64,000 nt of DNA from Escarpia spicata (GCA_963995525.1 OZ023214.1:34166198-34230197), one strand, 5' to 3'; counted from the first letter of the stretch, positions 12,276 to 25,516 are shown. The notes: generated by a model not told the origin, from the letters alone. Program-made: numbers and translations.

Positions 12276-13946
12276 AAAAGATGAAGATATCTGCAGTTAG
12301 TAAGATAGCGTAAACCTTACGCTTGTAACATAGCATTGGGTAAAACTACCTTTTATCTATGCTCATGGATATCAATCCTTGTAACATCACTACAATGACT
12401 TTCTTACATGATTATTTAATGCAAGAATTTCACTCACAAAGGTATATGAATGCCAATGTTCATAATGATATTCGCATTGTACACTACGTGTAATAGATGT
12501 GACTACGTGTTTCAAATATGACTGATTACTGTTTTTCTCACGAACAAGTGTGATAAATATTGTAAGATTATCCATTTATATGCATAAATAAACTAAAATA
12601 TAATTTAGTAGGAATTTCCATTCATTGTCTACCGAGAGATCAAATTTGACCTTCACCTAACCTTCAGCATCTGATCTTGACCTTGAACTAAAATACATCA
12701 GAAATGGAGTCTACGCACCCCAGCACTCTTAAAAGAAATATTATACGTCATACTAGGACAAATGGTTAAAAAGTAAAATTTTCAAGATATCGACCTGTGG
12801 CCATCTTGGATTTATGCAAATTACCAGAGTTGCCCAAAGTTGCTGTTTGGGTAACCAAGCTGAATTTGTTCTAAGACCCCATATGAGTACAAATCAACAA
12901 AAAAGTTCATGGGATAGAACATTTCTAGGTTCATGAAATGACAAATGGACAAAGTAGCATATGTTCAGTGGCAGATGTTCCGGTGGAGTGCACACAACAT
13001 TTACCTTGATTCACACGTATTCGTCTTTAGTTAAAACATACCACTGCTCCGTGTACCTTTACGGTTCTAATACATATATCCGTGTTGGTAATCACCATTT
13101 AACATAGTAGAAATTATGTTCTGTTGAGGAGCCTTCACCATGGCAACACCAATGCCCGCCATTTTTGTTTAACGCTTTCTTTACCATGTTTGTAGTAGTC
13201 ACACGACACGGAAATGTCGCTCGCCAAGGCAGCTGATAGGGCTACCGATGACCGCGAGTGGACGTTGAACGCAATTAAAAAAACGACCAAATCGCTCAAT
13301 GCAGAGAAACAATCACGAACAACAATAACGAAAAGTATACGGAAACAGCCCCAAACAACTGTTTAAACCGAATACCTGATTATCAGTATATACATAACCT
13401 ATGAGAGAATATTTTGATGACACGTATCACTTTTATGGTAAACAGTAAGGAAACGTTTTAGCCATGTGATAACCAGAATATTCATCTACTGTACATGGGT
13501 CCGTTACGAAATATACTCACTTGACCGGCTATCGCCCGCCGGCGTGAAGTCTCGTTCGCCTGCGTGAAGTCGACGGGAAGAGAGACGGGCGGCGAACATA
13601 TTGTTTGACCTTCACCACCAAGTGTCACCATTTACTTTTGGCGAGAGAGCTGTTATTTCCGTTCAGAATAAGTGTATCTGATAATGCATACATGTTTCTA
13701 ATAGTTTTACATAAAATACAAGGTACAGGATGATACAATTATTTTTCAGAAGAAATATTATTGTGGGATTTGAACCCGCTAACTAAACATTACCATTTAC
13801 ATTATCGTTTTAATTTTGATGTATACCATTGTAATCGAATTCGCTGACGTAATATGATAGTCAATTAAATTGTTTACTCTATTTCACGTAACCAGGCATA
13901 TTTGTCACAACGCGAATACATAATTGGCTCCTTCATGATCCTCCCT

Positions 13947-16900
13947 CATGGGCCAGATAAGCCCCTCGTGCACCCCCCACAACTCTACCAACCCATGTTT
14001 TTTTAAAGCTTTGGGGTCCCTTGAAGATGATTTCAAGTGGTAACAGTGAAGAAGTTGGGTCTCACTACCCATTTCCGACCTATCTTGGATGGTACCCTGA
14101 AATATCGTATTTGTCGTCAATGTCGCGTAGTATTTAATCACCCACACCACAATCGTCATTGTATAGTCATATGTGTCTCAATATATACTTGTGATATGTC
14201 AACTTGAAGGCTTTCATCTGCTGATCATCATAATAGCATCCAATAAATATTTACTATTATGGCGTGCGCCTTAATTAGCATAGAATAACTATACCCCATT
14301 CTCACTCATGACCGTATAGATGACATCATTATTTTTGTCAAATATGTATAAATTTCCCTTGATCCCATGGCCTTTTTAAGATCAAAATAATAATGCATAA
14401 CACTCTGCAGCATCGTATATTTCATTTGATACAGAATTGTCTTTCTGTCATTACAAATGGTTTAGATATGATGCTTCAAAGATAACCGTAGTGTCGCGGA
14501 TCAAGAGGCGTAACGCAGGTCATTTTTTATGATTACACACTGTACTTCATCAGCAATGGATTGTTTAAAATGTAATGAAGATGTGACTATAATAATATTG
14601 TTGTTTTATAAGTCATTTACGTTCTTTCTGCAGCATCTAGGTACTATTGCAGCTGGAATACTAGTTTTCTTACATGTTTCATCGTGGTATGTGGGGATCA
14701 CCAGGTTGTATCCCATGTTATATTATTTAAGTCTCAATTGCAGCTTTTACGAATACCTCAGGTCAACTTCACAGATATAATAAATCGATAAGTTACAATT
14801 TTATTTAAGTTGGATAACGATAAATTATAAGCTTTATTACTTACCCCAATTTGACTTGCTGATATTACGTACCTACCTTTGTATGGATTTACCATTAAAA
14901 CGAAAACGAACAAGTGATCAAACTGTCGAACCTACTTGTATAGTTCATGTAAAGGGGTTGAAATATGGAGAACTTCAACTCATGTCTGGCATGCGGGATG
15001 CAGAGAAGTTGGCAAAATTGCAGGAGGTCAAAGAGTAGAGACTTTCAGAACATCCAACTTTAACCCACATGATGGAGGACAAACTCACCCCCAATACAGT
15101 GATGGAATATCATGGCTTCCGTTGAGAATGCTACAAACGTTTCACCATGAATACGGACAGGCTGAAGTTCACCTCATCACAACCATCTGATGCCACTACA
15201 CCCCGACGTTCTGTGGAAGTTCGCAATAAAATCATCTTCAAGTCGGACTGTATTTTCTGTGGATCAGAGGATGGTAAGAAGGTAAAAGTGAAAGGCGCAT
15301 GTACCAATCAAGGCATGAGTCAGTTTGAATTTGATGAATGGAAGACTGTGGCGACGATGGCGACGATGGCTGAAATAAACCAGGATGAGAAGCTCCTCAC
15401 AAGAATACGAGGTTTTGATCTGTTTGTTTGTGAAGCCAAGTTCCACAAGAATTGCTGCAGGCATGAACTATGTGCAAAAACCAGAGAAATGGCGAAGTAC
15501 AGATGAAGAGGCACGTGTTAACCAGCTCAGCTTAATGGAAGCCCATGAAAAGGCATTTGACATAGTATGTTGCATGATGGAGAAGGATGTCCTGCATGAT
15601 CGGAAGATGGTGAAATTGGCTGACCTGTAACAAGTGTACATATCCAACCTAGAGAATACAAAGCACAGTAATCTGATTATGTAAGGAGAGGCAACCAATA
15701 GGCCTTCTGATTGGAAATCATTCTTGTCCAATGATGAAAACAAGTGTCAGTTCGTCAAACTCAAACCAGTGAAAACTCTACTGAAGATTCCTAAATACAT
15801 TCATGTACTCAAGAGGCTGGGAGATACGTGGGACGTACCTGAAGAAAGGATTGATGAGCTGGACTGCTTCACTTGTGCTGTGTATGGTAAAGCATCAAAG
15901 GTGTCAAACGTTGATGACTTCAAGCTAATTCGTATCAATGAGCTGTGTTATTCCTGACATATTGACATGGGCAATCTACCACCATGTAAGCGTAGTCTCA
16001 CCCAGCATGTCAGAAGAGTCAACTATCAAGTTGGCATATGGACGAGAGCACATATTCCTGAGCCGGACGTCCCCAAAGTGAGCAGAAACCATGGTTGGAA
16101 CATCAGTAATGGAAGCATTGAGCCACTCTGGTATGATGAAGATGTGCTGCCACATGAACTGGCTGATATAGCTCAGGTACACCCCGACCATACTGATAGT
16201 GATGACGAGTCTGACATGGACATGTTTGATGGGATTGAACTATATGCTGACAGTGACAGTGATTATGACTGAGCATCAAATGTGACTAATGTAATTGGTT
16301 ATGCAGCTATCAATGTTTGGCAAGTGTCCGTACATCAACCTATATATTGTATGTCATTGATTGACAATTAAGGTGTGAATAACTTTGTGGCATCTAACTA
16401 CATTTTGTTTTATCAATGTCTACCATCTAAATGAATGCCATACGTACTTAATTCGCTTTAAACTGAATTATCATTATTGTGAGATACTGGCTTTCGATTT
16501 GTCTGTACTGTTAACATTTGGCACATCTTAATTCACGAGTTTTGGATACCATAGTAAGCTAATAAACATGTACATTGTACGAAATATGTAGTGCTTAGTT
16601 TTATGCATCTGAAATTAATCTGGTGTGACTGTATACTTGAAAACACACACATAATCTAGACAGTTTCGACATGTATGCCAACCATATCCATGGTTATCTT
16701 TGCGTTACGCCTCTTGATCCGCGACACTACGGTTATCTTTGAAGCATCATATCTAATCCATTTGTAATGACAGAAAGACAATTCTGGTATTAAATTAAAT
16801 ATATGATGCTGCAGACTGTTATGCATTATTATTTTGATCTTAAAGAGGCCATGGGATCAAGGGAAATTTTTATATTTGACAAAAATAATGATGTCATCTA

Positions 16901-17269
16901 TGCGGTCACGAGTGAAAATGGGGTGTAGTTATTCTATGCTAATTAGGGCGCACGCCATAATAGTAAATATCTATTGAATACTACCATAATGATCAGCAGA
17001 TGAAACCCTTCAATTCGACATATCATAAGTACATATTGAGACATATATGACTATATAATGACGATTGTGGTGTGGGTGATTAAATACCACGCGACATTGA
17101 CGGCAAATACGATATTCCAGGGTACCATCCAAGATAGGTTGGAAATGGGTAGTGAGACCCAACTTTTTCACTGTTACCACTTGAAATCATCTTCAACGGA
17201 CACCAAAGCTTAAAAAAACATGGGTTGGTAGAGTTGTGGGGGGTGCACGAGGGGCACATCTAGCCCATG
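13947..17269 (+). mobile_element. XPG-nuclease DNA transposon (Academ-like), copy B, internally deleted
   Basis: Same element as 1803-5570, with inverted repeats at about 13947-14517 and 16701-17269. A 443 bp deletion at 15756 removes the part of the gene that encodes the EETD, TDSD and GCD nuclease motifs, so this copy cannot encode an active nuclease. The deletion breakpoints are two CAAACT hexamers in copy A (3614 and 4057), of which one remains, a microhomology signature. Confidence 0.7.
14883..16272 (+). pseudogene. Broken and internally deleted XPG-like transposon gene, copy B
   Basis: Begins like copy A with MDLPLKRKR at 14883 and carries the same stops and frameshift, then loses 443 bp. 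The deletion fuses the CQFVKL part directly to KPVKTLLKIPK in frame (15724-15957). The C-terminal LPPCKRSLTQH part and acidic tail follow to 16272. The catalytic centre is missing. Confidence 0.7.
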
Positions 17270-19470
17270 GCCTATCTGTGCATAAAACTTGCACAGGTGA
17301 GTTATGAATGCTTAAAACAGCATTGTTTCTGTGGAAAACAGAAGCTAAACGTGATTCTATCATTTGCATTTATCAGAAGATACGCACTGAGGTTGTTGTG
17401 TATACGATGTATCTTCGAACATCGTGGGAATGGACATCCGTGCATACCCAGGTGCCTAAAACTCATCCAAACGACCATACTGCATTCATTTGCAGCTACA
17501 TATAGGAATTATATCAACATATGGATTCCATCGCGACAGAGCTGCACATGCTGGGCATCTTGTCTATTATCTTGCTCAAGCATTGTGCGCAGCAGTAACC
17601 TACAACCACGAGACGTCTTTATCTATCCACAAATGTCGTGGTACTGTAGACAACTTCATATGTATGTTCATTAAGGGACCGCTTAGGGTTGTACAGTACC
17701 GATGTACAAGTACATTCCCCAGTTGCTACGTCTCACATAAAACATTTGCCAGTTCGGCGAGTTACGATATACCATATTTAAATATAGCCATAATACGTCA
17801 GCTAGGTAATGCGTTTCAAAAATAGACCAGTCGCCCCGGCTGCAACGCCGTCGCTGTTGTGGATATACGAATTAGACAAGGTGCGTAGCCATGTCACGTC
17901 AGTTACGCATTTGTACACCCACTGTTATGCCGTTGTAGTTATGATAGCTTAAAGGTCATACATAGTATGTACTTGAACTGTCATGAGTAAACTAATATGG
18001 CAGTTTTGCATATCCGGCGGATTCATTGCAGCAAGGTCCAATGGCAATTTTAACGCTATCTCAAGATTCACACGGCGTATTAATGGGTGGGTGGTGATCT
18101 GAATAAATAATAGATTATATACTTTTTTCTTTGAGTACTAATGAAACCACAACTCAGAAACTGGTGCAGAGGCTACTATACCTATGATAATAATTAGTAT
18201 TAACATTGTTGTGTCACGATGCAAAGTAAATGCGATATCTGGATACAACTTCTGAAATCATGCATCGCGGCTGTGGATTGCTAGCACACACGACAACATC
18301 ATATTGGCTACAGAAATATCCTGACTATCACGATTCGTCAATTAATTTATCCGAGCCATGACAACCGACACCGTTTGATGCACGTCAAGTTTGCCACCAA
18401 GGCGGAATTCCACCCACAGCGTGACTAGTGCTAGTTATTCGTAACACAAACAAGCCGCGCTCGCGACGAAAGGTGAGAGAGCGACTTGTGTTCACGTGAC
18501 GTCTTGTTTGTGTCGGTCACGATCGCTGCTTACTAGAGTCGATGACGCCACATCCTAACAATGCCCGCCCACCACCGCGCGACAGCCGTGAGATGGTTTG
18601 TGGTAATTGTAGTGATAGTTTTACGACAGTGATGCTCTTACAAAAAAAGGTTACCCCATTGCGGACGACCAGTCACAGATAAGGCGAATGGTGTCGCACC
18701 GCCTTGCCCCTAAAGTAAGTCAAGTTTAAACGTTTTTGTAGTTATTTGTAACGTCATTGTGGTGCACTGTTCTCTTAAATTGAAGTGAGTGTAACGCAGA
18801 GCGCGGTGTTGGATAAACAGTTGTATGGCCGGTCCGTAGACGCTGGGTGCGATATGTGCGTACGCACCCCAATCGCTCAGGGAAAGAGTTCCGCTCGAGG
18901 TGTCAAGTTGGGTACAGTTTGGGGTTTTGTGGGATCTTCACAAGGATACATTTGGAGTTCTCGAGGAAGTGCAGTTGGGGGTTTTGGGGAGCAATTGCCG
19001 GTAGAAAAACGCACTCCAAAACATTAAAACCGCAAGATGCCTGTATGGTCAGCATGTTTTAAAATGCCCCTTCTTCAAAAAGAATGCACGCGTTTTCATC
19101 AAACTACACCCCCAAGGCAAATACTCAATACACCGGAACCTTGCTGATGTTAACACAATATCTTGAACAAACATGCGTTCAAAGCTACCACAAGAAGAAA
19201 ACAAATTTCCGTGTGTATTCTGTTTAGTTCACTGTCATTATAGTTAGCAAGGTAGGTGATTCCGTTTGTCTAATTCCGTCTTATACTTTGTGACCTTAAA
19301 TCTGTGATCTTAAGTCTGCATATAGAGTCTTAGACGGTCTGTTGAATAGCAGACACAATTGTGGGGTATTCAGTCCGTTGGACAAAGACGCTGTTGTCAC
19401 CAATCTTACGCCATCTTAGATGTACCAGTGACGGTAGTGACAACATTAACATCACTGGTTTCATGAATGT
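17270..19470. other. Right end of block B and unique flank, no recognised gene
   Basis: Up to 18886 it duplicates 5571-7187. Beyond that is unique sequence with short open frames only; a weakly coding-like stretch at 18847-19062 has no recognisable domain. Confidence 0.3.
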
Positions 19471-19479
19471 AAATACAAA

Positions 19480-20020
19480 GGTAATATGTGAACCTATTGT
19501 GGCTAGCACAATGCCATACATAAAAAGATTACAATAAAGAGCTACTAAGCTCAATCTTGAAATGAAACACCTTAATCGTGAAAGCCGCCAATAGAATGTG
19601 ATTTGACAACACTACAGACTACGAGAAGATTAAGAGGAGACAAAGTATAGCTTTATTTACATATTGAATGATTGTGAAGATATTGATAAAACTATCTTCG
19701 TCAAACGTAAAAAGGTAGAATGACGAGAGGGAACAAAACAGCATTAGTTAACGAACAGTTGCGTAGGGTAGGTATTAGAAAACATCCATTCTCACAGAGG
19801 ACAACAGTTATCGGAACAAAAGATCCATTGATTGTATCAGTGCTAGCAGTGTAGGTGTGTTTAAAAATATAATTTACATATATCGGATGCAAAATTGTTG
19901 GATTGTTGAAAAGCCAAAGGCATTCTTGTCCACATGCCATATGGAACTTGAAGTTTGGTTCGGCGCCTGATTTAGGACTGTGGGGCGCCTTGGCAACGAT
20001 TGACAAGGTGTCGTATCACA
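19480..20020 (+). mobile_element. Old LINE 3' relic, related to the 35 kb and 55 kb LINE
   Basis: The plus strand, read across several frameshifts, gives RATKLNLEMKHL, TTRRLRGDK, DCEDIDKTIF, TRGNKTALVNEQ and IRKHPFSQRT. These match in order the C-terminal part of the young LINE protein (RATKMI, TRRLRGDQ, YENIDRNMFF, TRGHDLALAKEQ, IRKFSFSQRT). The downstream GCCAAAGGCATTCTTGTCCAC matches its 3' untranslated region in outline. The divergence is high, so this is an ancient insertion or a sister family. Confidence 0.65.
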
Positions 20021-20308
20021 TCAGTTACCACTCCTCCCACCTTCAACAACAAGGACTTCACCGCAGGTTACAACGTTTTCGATTTAGAACACAAATCTGC
20101 ATCATATACAATTTTATTTCAGAGTATACACAGGACCGTAGCCAGCTTTTCACAATGGAAGGTTCACATTTTATCAATTCAGACTCCAGGGGGCGTCACA
20201 TGTTCACGTGGGGGCTCATAATGCAGAAGGTTACATTTCTAACGGGAAGAACAATGAAGTGGGTGTGAGATTGGTGTATCATGTGGTTTCGTCTGATATT
20301 ATGTCATA

Positions 20309-20314
20309 TGTATG

Positions 20315-20356
<42 letters not shown>

Positions 20357-20368
20357 TATACATAAATA
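20309..20368. repeat. (TA)n microsatellite with TATG/TACA edges
   Basis: About 18 uninterrupted TA units flanked by TATG and TACA variants. Confidence 0.95.
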
Positions 20369-21735
20369 CAAACACCACATTAGCATCCCCAGCAGGCCCA
20401 TAACGAGGTCGTTTTGGGGGTGCATTTTCAGACAAAGTGGAACACATGTGGTCTGTGGAGATTGATCCCATTTTGTTGCCTCATTAAGCCTAATTTACAC
20501 CCAATTGTATTCATAAAAGCCAACACGCAGTTACTTGAATCCCTTCGCCGTGTGTGCAGTTGTTTTGAATATGTTCATATTAATATAATAAACGATCGAG
20601 GCACCGAGGAGTGTGTTAAGTTAGTAAATTAACAAACCTTTATCAAATATGCCCGGTAAGCAGAAACTAGATTAGAACAAAATAGTGTCCTCTTGTGGAA
20701 TTTGAATTACATTCCAGGAGTCAAACAGTCAAGTACCATATCCTGTACACTACGCTGCCTCCAAGAAACATAAACTGTATTTTACAACTATACATAGCAC
20801 AAAATAAAGGCCCTTCACACATTATTGCCTCGATCCTCATAAGCGATAAGGCTCCCCTTTCTGAGATCTACAAACATGCAACTATCAACCACAGTATTTC
20901 GGCAACCATACAGCCACATAATTACACGATTTCTCATCAGCACGCGCATATTAAAATAGATGAAGCTAAACTTTATTGTGTATTGGTTAAATACAATTAT
21001 TCATCGATATTCGCGTTCCAGTGCAATAGTTGAAAATGATGTATTGTGTTAAGCCAGATGAGTTTGTTTACCGGGTTTGCAGCTTGTAAGAAATACACAT
21101 CTTAAGTTGTTGATTGTTGAGAATAGCTTCTTTGACAATCGGTAGTTACCCTAATCAGCATAGTAAAATTAAAAAGACGCACCTCTCGTTTAATGATAAT
21201 GATGTTTAATTAATAATGTTATATGGCATAATGTATGTGCTCATAATTGTTACATCGTCGTCATCCCGTTCATTCACCAGTATTCTGACTGCATCTGTCA
21301 CCTCCGAGTTACTACAATTAGGACTCATCATTTTACGTTTGGTGTAAAACTGGTTTCTTGTGTATTTGTTACCCCATGCGTTTACATAACAGGATACCCT
21401 GGGATAATGAAGTCCTTCTGCATGGTTAATTGGATGAAATGATCCTTTGACATACATTCCTCTAGTACGTGATTGCCCTTTTCACACACGGCATTGGAGA
21501 CAGGCCCTTCAGCCAGGCTCCCATACATTCAGTGATGATCACTTAATATATAAGGGTTCTTCCTTTAACATATGTACAACTCAGGCTTTCTTGATATTCC
21601 TTGTAATGCTTGAACACTATCCAGCAGCATTTAGGAGGGGGGGAGTTAACGCTTTTGAGGAACATGGTTAACAATTAGTGGTTCACATTTTAAAGATGCA
21701 ATTTTGAGGGGGATTCACATTTTGCAGAAAGGGGG
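20369..21735. other. No recognised gene
   Basis: Short open frames up to 112 codons (20695-21033) without recognisable domains. No repeat boundaries seen. Confidence 0.3.
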
Positions 21736-21737
21736 TT

Positions 21738-21810
21738 CACGTGAACCCCGTGAACCCCGTGAACCCCGTGAACCCCGTGAACCCCGTGAACCCCGTGAAC
21801 CCCGTGAATA
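21738..21810. repeat. 9-bp minisatellite (GTGAACCCC)n
   Basis: Seven perfect GTGAACCCC units from 21741 to 21803, then a partial unit. The unit is preceded by its own near reverse complement (GGGGGTTCAC at 21731), giving a local hairpin. The upstream 60 bp also contains GGTTCACATTTT-type partial copies. Confidence 0.95.
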
Positions 21811-22040
21811 ATAACATTACAGTGATTCGTTGGATAGAGTAAACTGTGATCACACCCAATTAATTACTTTGCGAGCTTTGCGGCTACCACAGTCCCGGAC
21901 GAATGGTTCAAAGTATATTTGTCTCAAATGCTCATGTTCTGTGTTCATACTTGTCAGATGTGTGGAGTGCAATTATAGGTGTTTTATATCTAGGTTAGAT
22001 CCGGATAAATTTCATACAATTATTTTCTATAATATATGAT

Positions 22041-22226
22041 TTATTATTATTCATTCCCTCCTACCCCCAGTCCGCCGTGACACGATCAACGTTGTAATAT
22101 AGTTGTCGTACACGTGTATGTGTGTGTCGTAGTTTATTATTATTCATTCCCTCCCACCCCCAGTCCGCCGTGACACGATCAACGTTGTAATATAGTTGTC
22201 GTACACGTGTATGTGTGTGTCGTAGT
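22041..22226. repeat. 93-bp tandem duplication (two copies)
   Basis: TTTATTATTATTCATTCCCT through TATGTGTGTGTCGTAG is present twice head to tail with a period of 93 bp and only one or two differences, so it is recent. Each unit carries a short TATGTGTGTG run. Confidence 0.95.
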
Positions 22227-22373
22227 TTAAGTGTATCCTTGTGGGACACATTTTGAAAATGACTTCTCGCCGCTGCAGTTTGTGATCATGAGCACACGAA
22301 CAAAACGCATTGTTATTTCTACATTAAGGAATGCATCTTTGATACTCTTGTCTAATATGAGGTTATACAGGAA

Positions 22374-23472
22374 GTGTATTCTGCTCATGCCGTCATCTTT
22401 TATACAGTAAGTGTGTTCTGCTCATGCCGTCATCTTTTATACAGTAAGTGTGTTCTGCTCATGCCGTCATCTTTTATACAGTAAGTGTGTTCTGCTCATG
22501 CCGTCATCTTTTATACAGTAAGTGTGTTCTGCTCATGCCGTCATCTTTTATACAGTAAGTGTGTTCTGCTCATGCCGTCATCTTTTATACAGTAAGTGTG
22601 TTCTGCTCATGCCGTCATCTTTTATACAGTATGTGTGTTCTGCCCATGCCGTCGTCTTTTATACAGTAAGTGTGTTCTGCCCATGCCGTCGTCTTTTATA
22701 CAGGAAGTGTATTCTGCCCATGCCGTCGTCTTTTATACAGGAAATGTGTTCTGCCCATGCCGTCGTCTTTTATACAGTAAGTGTGTTCTGCCCATGCTGT
22801 CGTCTTTTATACAGTAAATGTGTTCTGCCCATGCCGTCATCTTTTATACAGTAAGTGTGTTCTGCCCATGCCGTCATCTTTTATACAGTAAGTGTGTTCT
22901 GCCCATGCCGTCATCTTTTATACAGTAAGTGTGTTCTGCCCATGCCGTCATCTTTTATACAGTAAGTGTGTTCTGCCCATGCCGTCATCTTTTATACAGT
23001 AAGTGTGTTCTGCCCATGCCGTCATCTTTTATACAGTAAGTGTGTTCTGCCCATGCCGTCATCTTTTATACAGTAAATGTGTTCTGCCCATGCCGTCATC
23101 TTTTATACAGTAAGTGTGTTCTGCCCATGCCGTCATCTTTTATACAGTAAGTGTGTTCTGCCCATGCGTTATCTTTTATACAGTAAGTGTGTTCTGCCCA
23201 TGCCGTCATCTTTTATACAGTAAGTGTGTTCTGCCCATGCCGTCATCTTTTATACAGTAAGTGTGTTCTGCCCATGCCGTCATCTTTTATACAGTAAGTG
23301 TGTTCTGCCCATGCCGTCGCCTTTTATACAGTAAGTGTGTTCTGCCCATGCCGTCGTCTTTTATACAGTAAGTGTGTTCTGCCCATGCCGTCGTCTTTTA
23401 TACAGTAAGTGTGTTCTGCCCATGCCGTCGTCTTTTATACAGTAAGTATGTTCTGCCCATGCCGTCGTCTTT
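22374..23472. repeat. 37-bp minisatellite array, ~30 units
   Basis: The unit is GTGTGTTCTGCCCATGCCGT followed by CATCTTTTATACAGTAA, 37 bp. About 30 units occur head to tail. Variants come in blocks: the first seven units read CTGCTCATG with GTCATC, the next five or so CTGCCCATG with GTCGTC, a long middle run CTGCCCATG with GTCATC, and the last five GTCGTC again. One unit near 23168 has lost a base. Because 37 is not a multiple of 3, open frames here repeat every 111 bp and are artefacts. Confidence 0.97.
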
Positions 23473-23695
23473 CTCTTCTTTGAACAACTTTAAAAAAATT
23501 ATTATTCGTAGATGTTGACGTGCATCGTCGCGGTTTTTTGGACCGCCTCAGGATAATTTTTTTCGAATTGACCCAAGAAACAAAACCGATAATAGATTAA
23601 CTCATAAGCATAGTTGTCCCGGAGAGCAACAAATTGATCGATGACCGGTATGTAACTCTTAGCACAAAACCTCTGCGAAAGAGAAAGTTCTGCTT

Positions 23696-25516
23696 CCGGT
23701 GTAGGACGCTCAAAACACTACCCCGCTGAAAACACAACGGTAGTGTTTTGAGCGTATTTTCAAAACACTACCGTAGTGTTTTGAGCGTACCCTCAAACAT
23801 TACTGTCAAGTTCAAAACACTACTCCTACGTACGCTCAAAATAATACTCAATTTCAAAACACTACCGTCAGTATATTTTACAAGCCAATTATATTAGACA
23901 CCTTTCTGAGAATCATCCTATACTCGTTTGACGTCGAGTTCGTAATCGTTGGAGCCAATTAGACAACGGAAATAATTAGTTAGTTTGAATGACATAAATA
24001 TTAATTATGTTTAATGCCATTATTATAATGATTTATGGTTTGACTTAGTTATTGTTGAGGTTCAGGTTAATTATAGCTTAATCGTTGGAACTAGTCAGAC
24101 GACGGAATTAAATAGTTAGTATGAAAATCAGACAACGGGAATAAATAGTTAGTGTGATAATAAGTCGACTGGAATAAATAATTATTCATTATTGTTAAGA
24201 TTATTATTAGTTATGGTTGGTGTCAACTGGGGTGGGTTTTATCTAGCATTGTTATTATAACCATTTCTATATATGAGACGATGGGAATACATATTTTATG
24301 TGAAATGTCATTATTCATTAGGGATAAGATTATTAGTATTATTACTTATGGTTGGAGCCAGTTATGATTGGGGTTAGGGTAATTGTTGGAACCAATAACA
24401 TGATGGGAATAAATAGGTAATGTGAAATGTCATTATTCATATGGGTTAAGACTATTGTTGTAATTAGTTGTGGCTAGAATAAGGTATGGTGGGTTAGGAT
24501 TATATATAATCGCATAATCGTTATAATCAATCAGACGTTGGGAATAAATAGTTAGTGTGAAATGGCCTTATTAATTAGGTTAAGGTTATTATCATTACCT
24601 GTAGTTGGAGTTAGGGTAATTGTTGGAACCAATCAGACGACGAGAATAAATAGTTAATGTGAAATGCCATTATTCATTAGGGTTAAGATGATTATTATTA
24701 GTTATGATTGGAGTCAGTTATGACAGGAATAAATAGTTAGTGTAAAATGTCATTATTAATTAATGTTAAGAGTATTATTATTACTAGTTGTGTTTGGCGT
24801 CACCTATATTTGGGGTTGGTAATAGCTGGGTTTGTTTATGGTTAGGGTTAAGCTCTCAACGATTACACCGACGACCTCACTGTATGCCTATACTTATGAA
24901 CTAATATATCAAAATATATGTTTCATTTTACTAACCTAGATCTATCCAGCCAGTAATTATACTAACATGATTATATGATTAAGCCTACAGCAGAGTATTT
25001 AGGATCTTTGGGGAACGAAGCCATACATGAGCCTCAGTTCCATCTCCACAGTTATCAACTTTGCCCACTCACACGTATTTTGAATACGAACATCCACCAG
25101 ACGTTTTCTCCAGACGTTCCGTCGCCGACGATAAGTAATTTAAAATAATAAAATGACGCTATACGAATCCGTGCACTTCATGAAATTATCGCTGACGCGA
25201 CGAAGTTTATTAATAACATCAGTCTGGTGTCAATAGCTTTTTTTATCTTTACGCAACCCTTATTACCAAGATATCGTACCCCATGTAAAGCTTCGTATCG
25301 CTTGCTCGGAGGCCCCCGACGTCCCACCAAGCGAAACATAATTAATGAGTGGCCCCAAACACATAGAAATTGAAAAATTGAGTACAAATAGGGGTAGTGT
25401 TAGTCAGCAGTAGTTTTTTGAGGGTATGCTTAAAACGCCGCGGTAGTGTTTTGAAAATACGCTCAAAACGCTACGGTAGTGTTTTGAGGGGTAGTGTTTC
25501 CAACTTACTACACCGG
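23696..25516. mobile_element. Foldback-like non-autonomous element, ~1.8 kb
   Basis: The ends are CCGGTGTAG (23696) and CTACACCGG (25516), and about 28 bp behind each end pair again (AAACACTACCCC on the left against its complement on the right). Inside each end, several copies of GGTAGTGTTTTGAGCGTA lie in both orientations, making multiple small palindromes. No coding capacity is visible. The structure is that of a foldback or MITE-like DNA element; the superfamily and target duplication could not be settled. Confidence 0.6.
23930..24880. repeat. Degenerate ~100-bp tandem repeats inside the foldback-like element
   Basis: Phrases such as GGAATAAATAGTTAGTGTGA, AATGTCATTATTCATTAGGG and TTATGGTTGGAGTCAG recur in the same order roughly every 90-120 bp, at least seven times, with much divergence. 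The unit resembles an old satellite captured between the inverted ends. Confidence 0.75.

Larger units (their letters stand above)
12139..18886. repeat. Large duplicated block, copy B
   Basis: This is the second copy of the 1-7187 block. Unlike copy A it is embedded in continuous sequence on both sides. The RTE endonuclease fragment at its left edge continues upstream to about 11952, and unique sequence continues to the right after 18886. Differences from copy A are scattered single substitutions, a few short complex replacements (near 12550, 13737 and 14950) and a 443 bp deletion at 15756-15761. Confidence 0.95.

Noticed and set aside
22522..22854. 110-codon repetitive protein (CSAHAVIFYTVSV-like)
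   Set aside because: It is a frame artefact of the 37-bp minisatellite; the unit length is not a multiple of 3 and there is no start or splice support.
22374..23472. CRISPR-like array
   Set aside because: Units are directly contiguous with no unique spacers, and the genome is eukaryotic.
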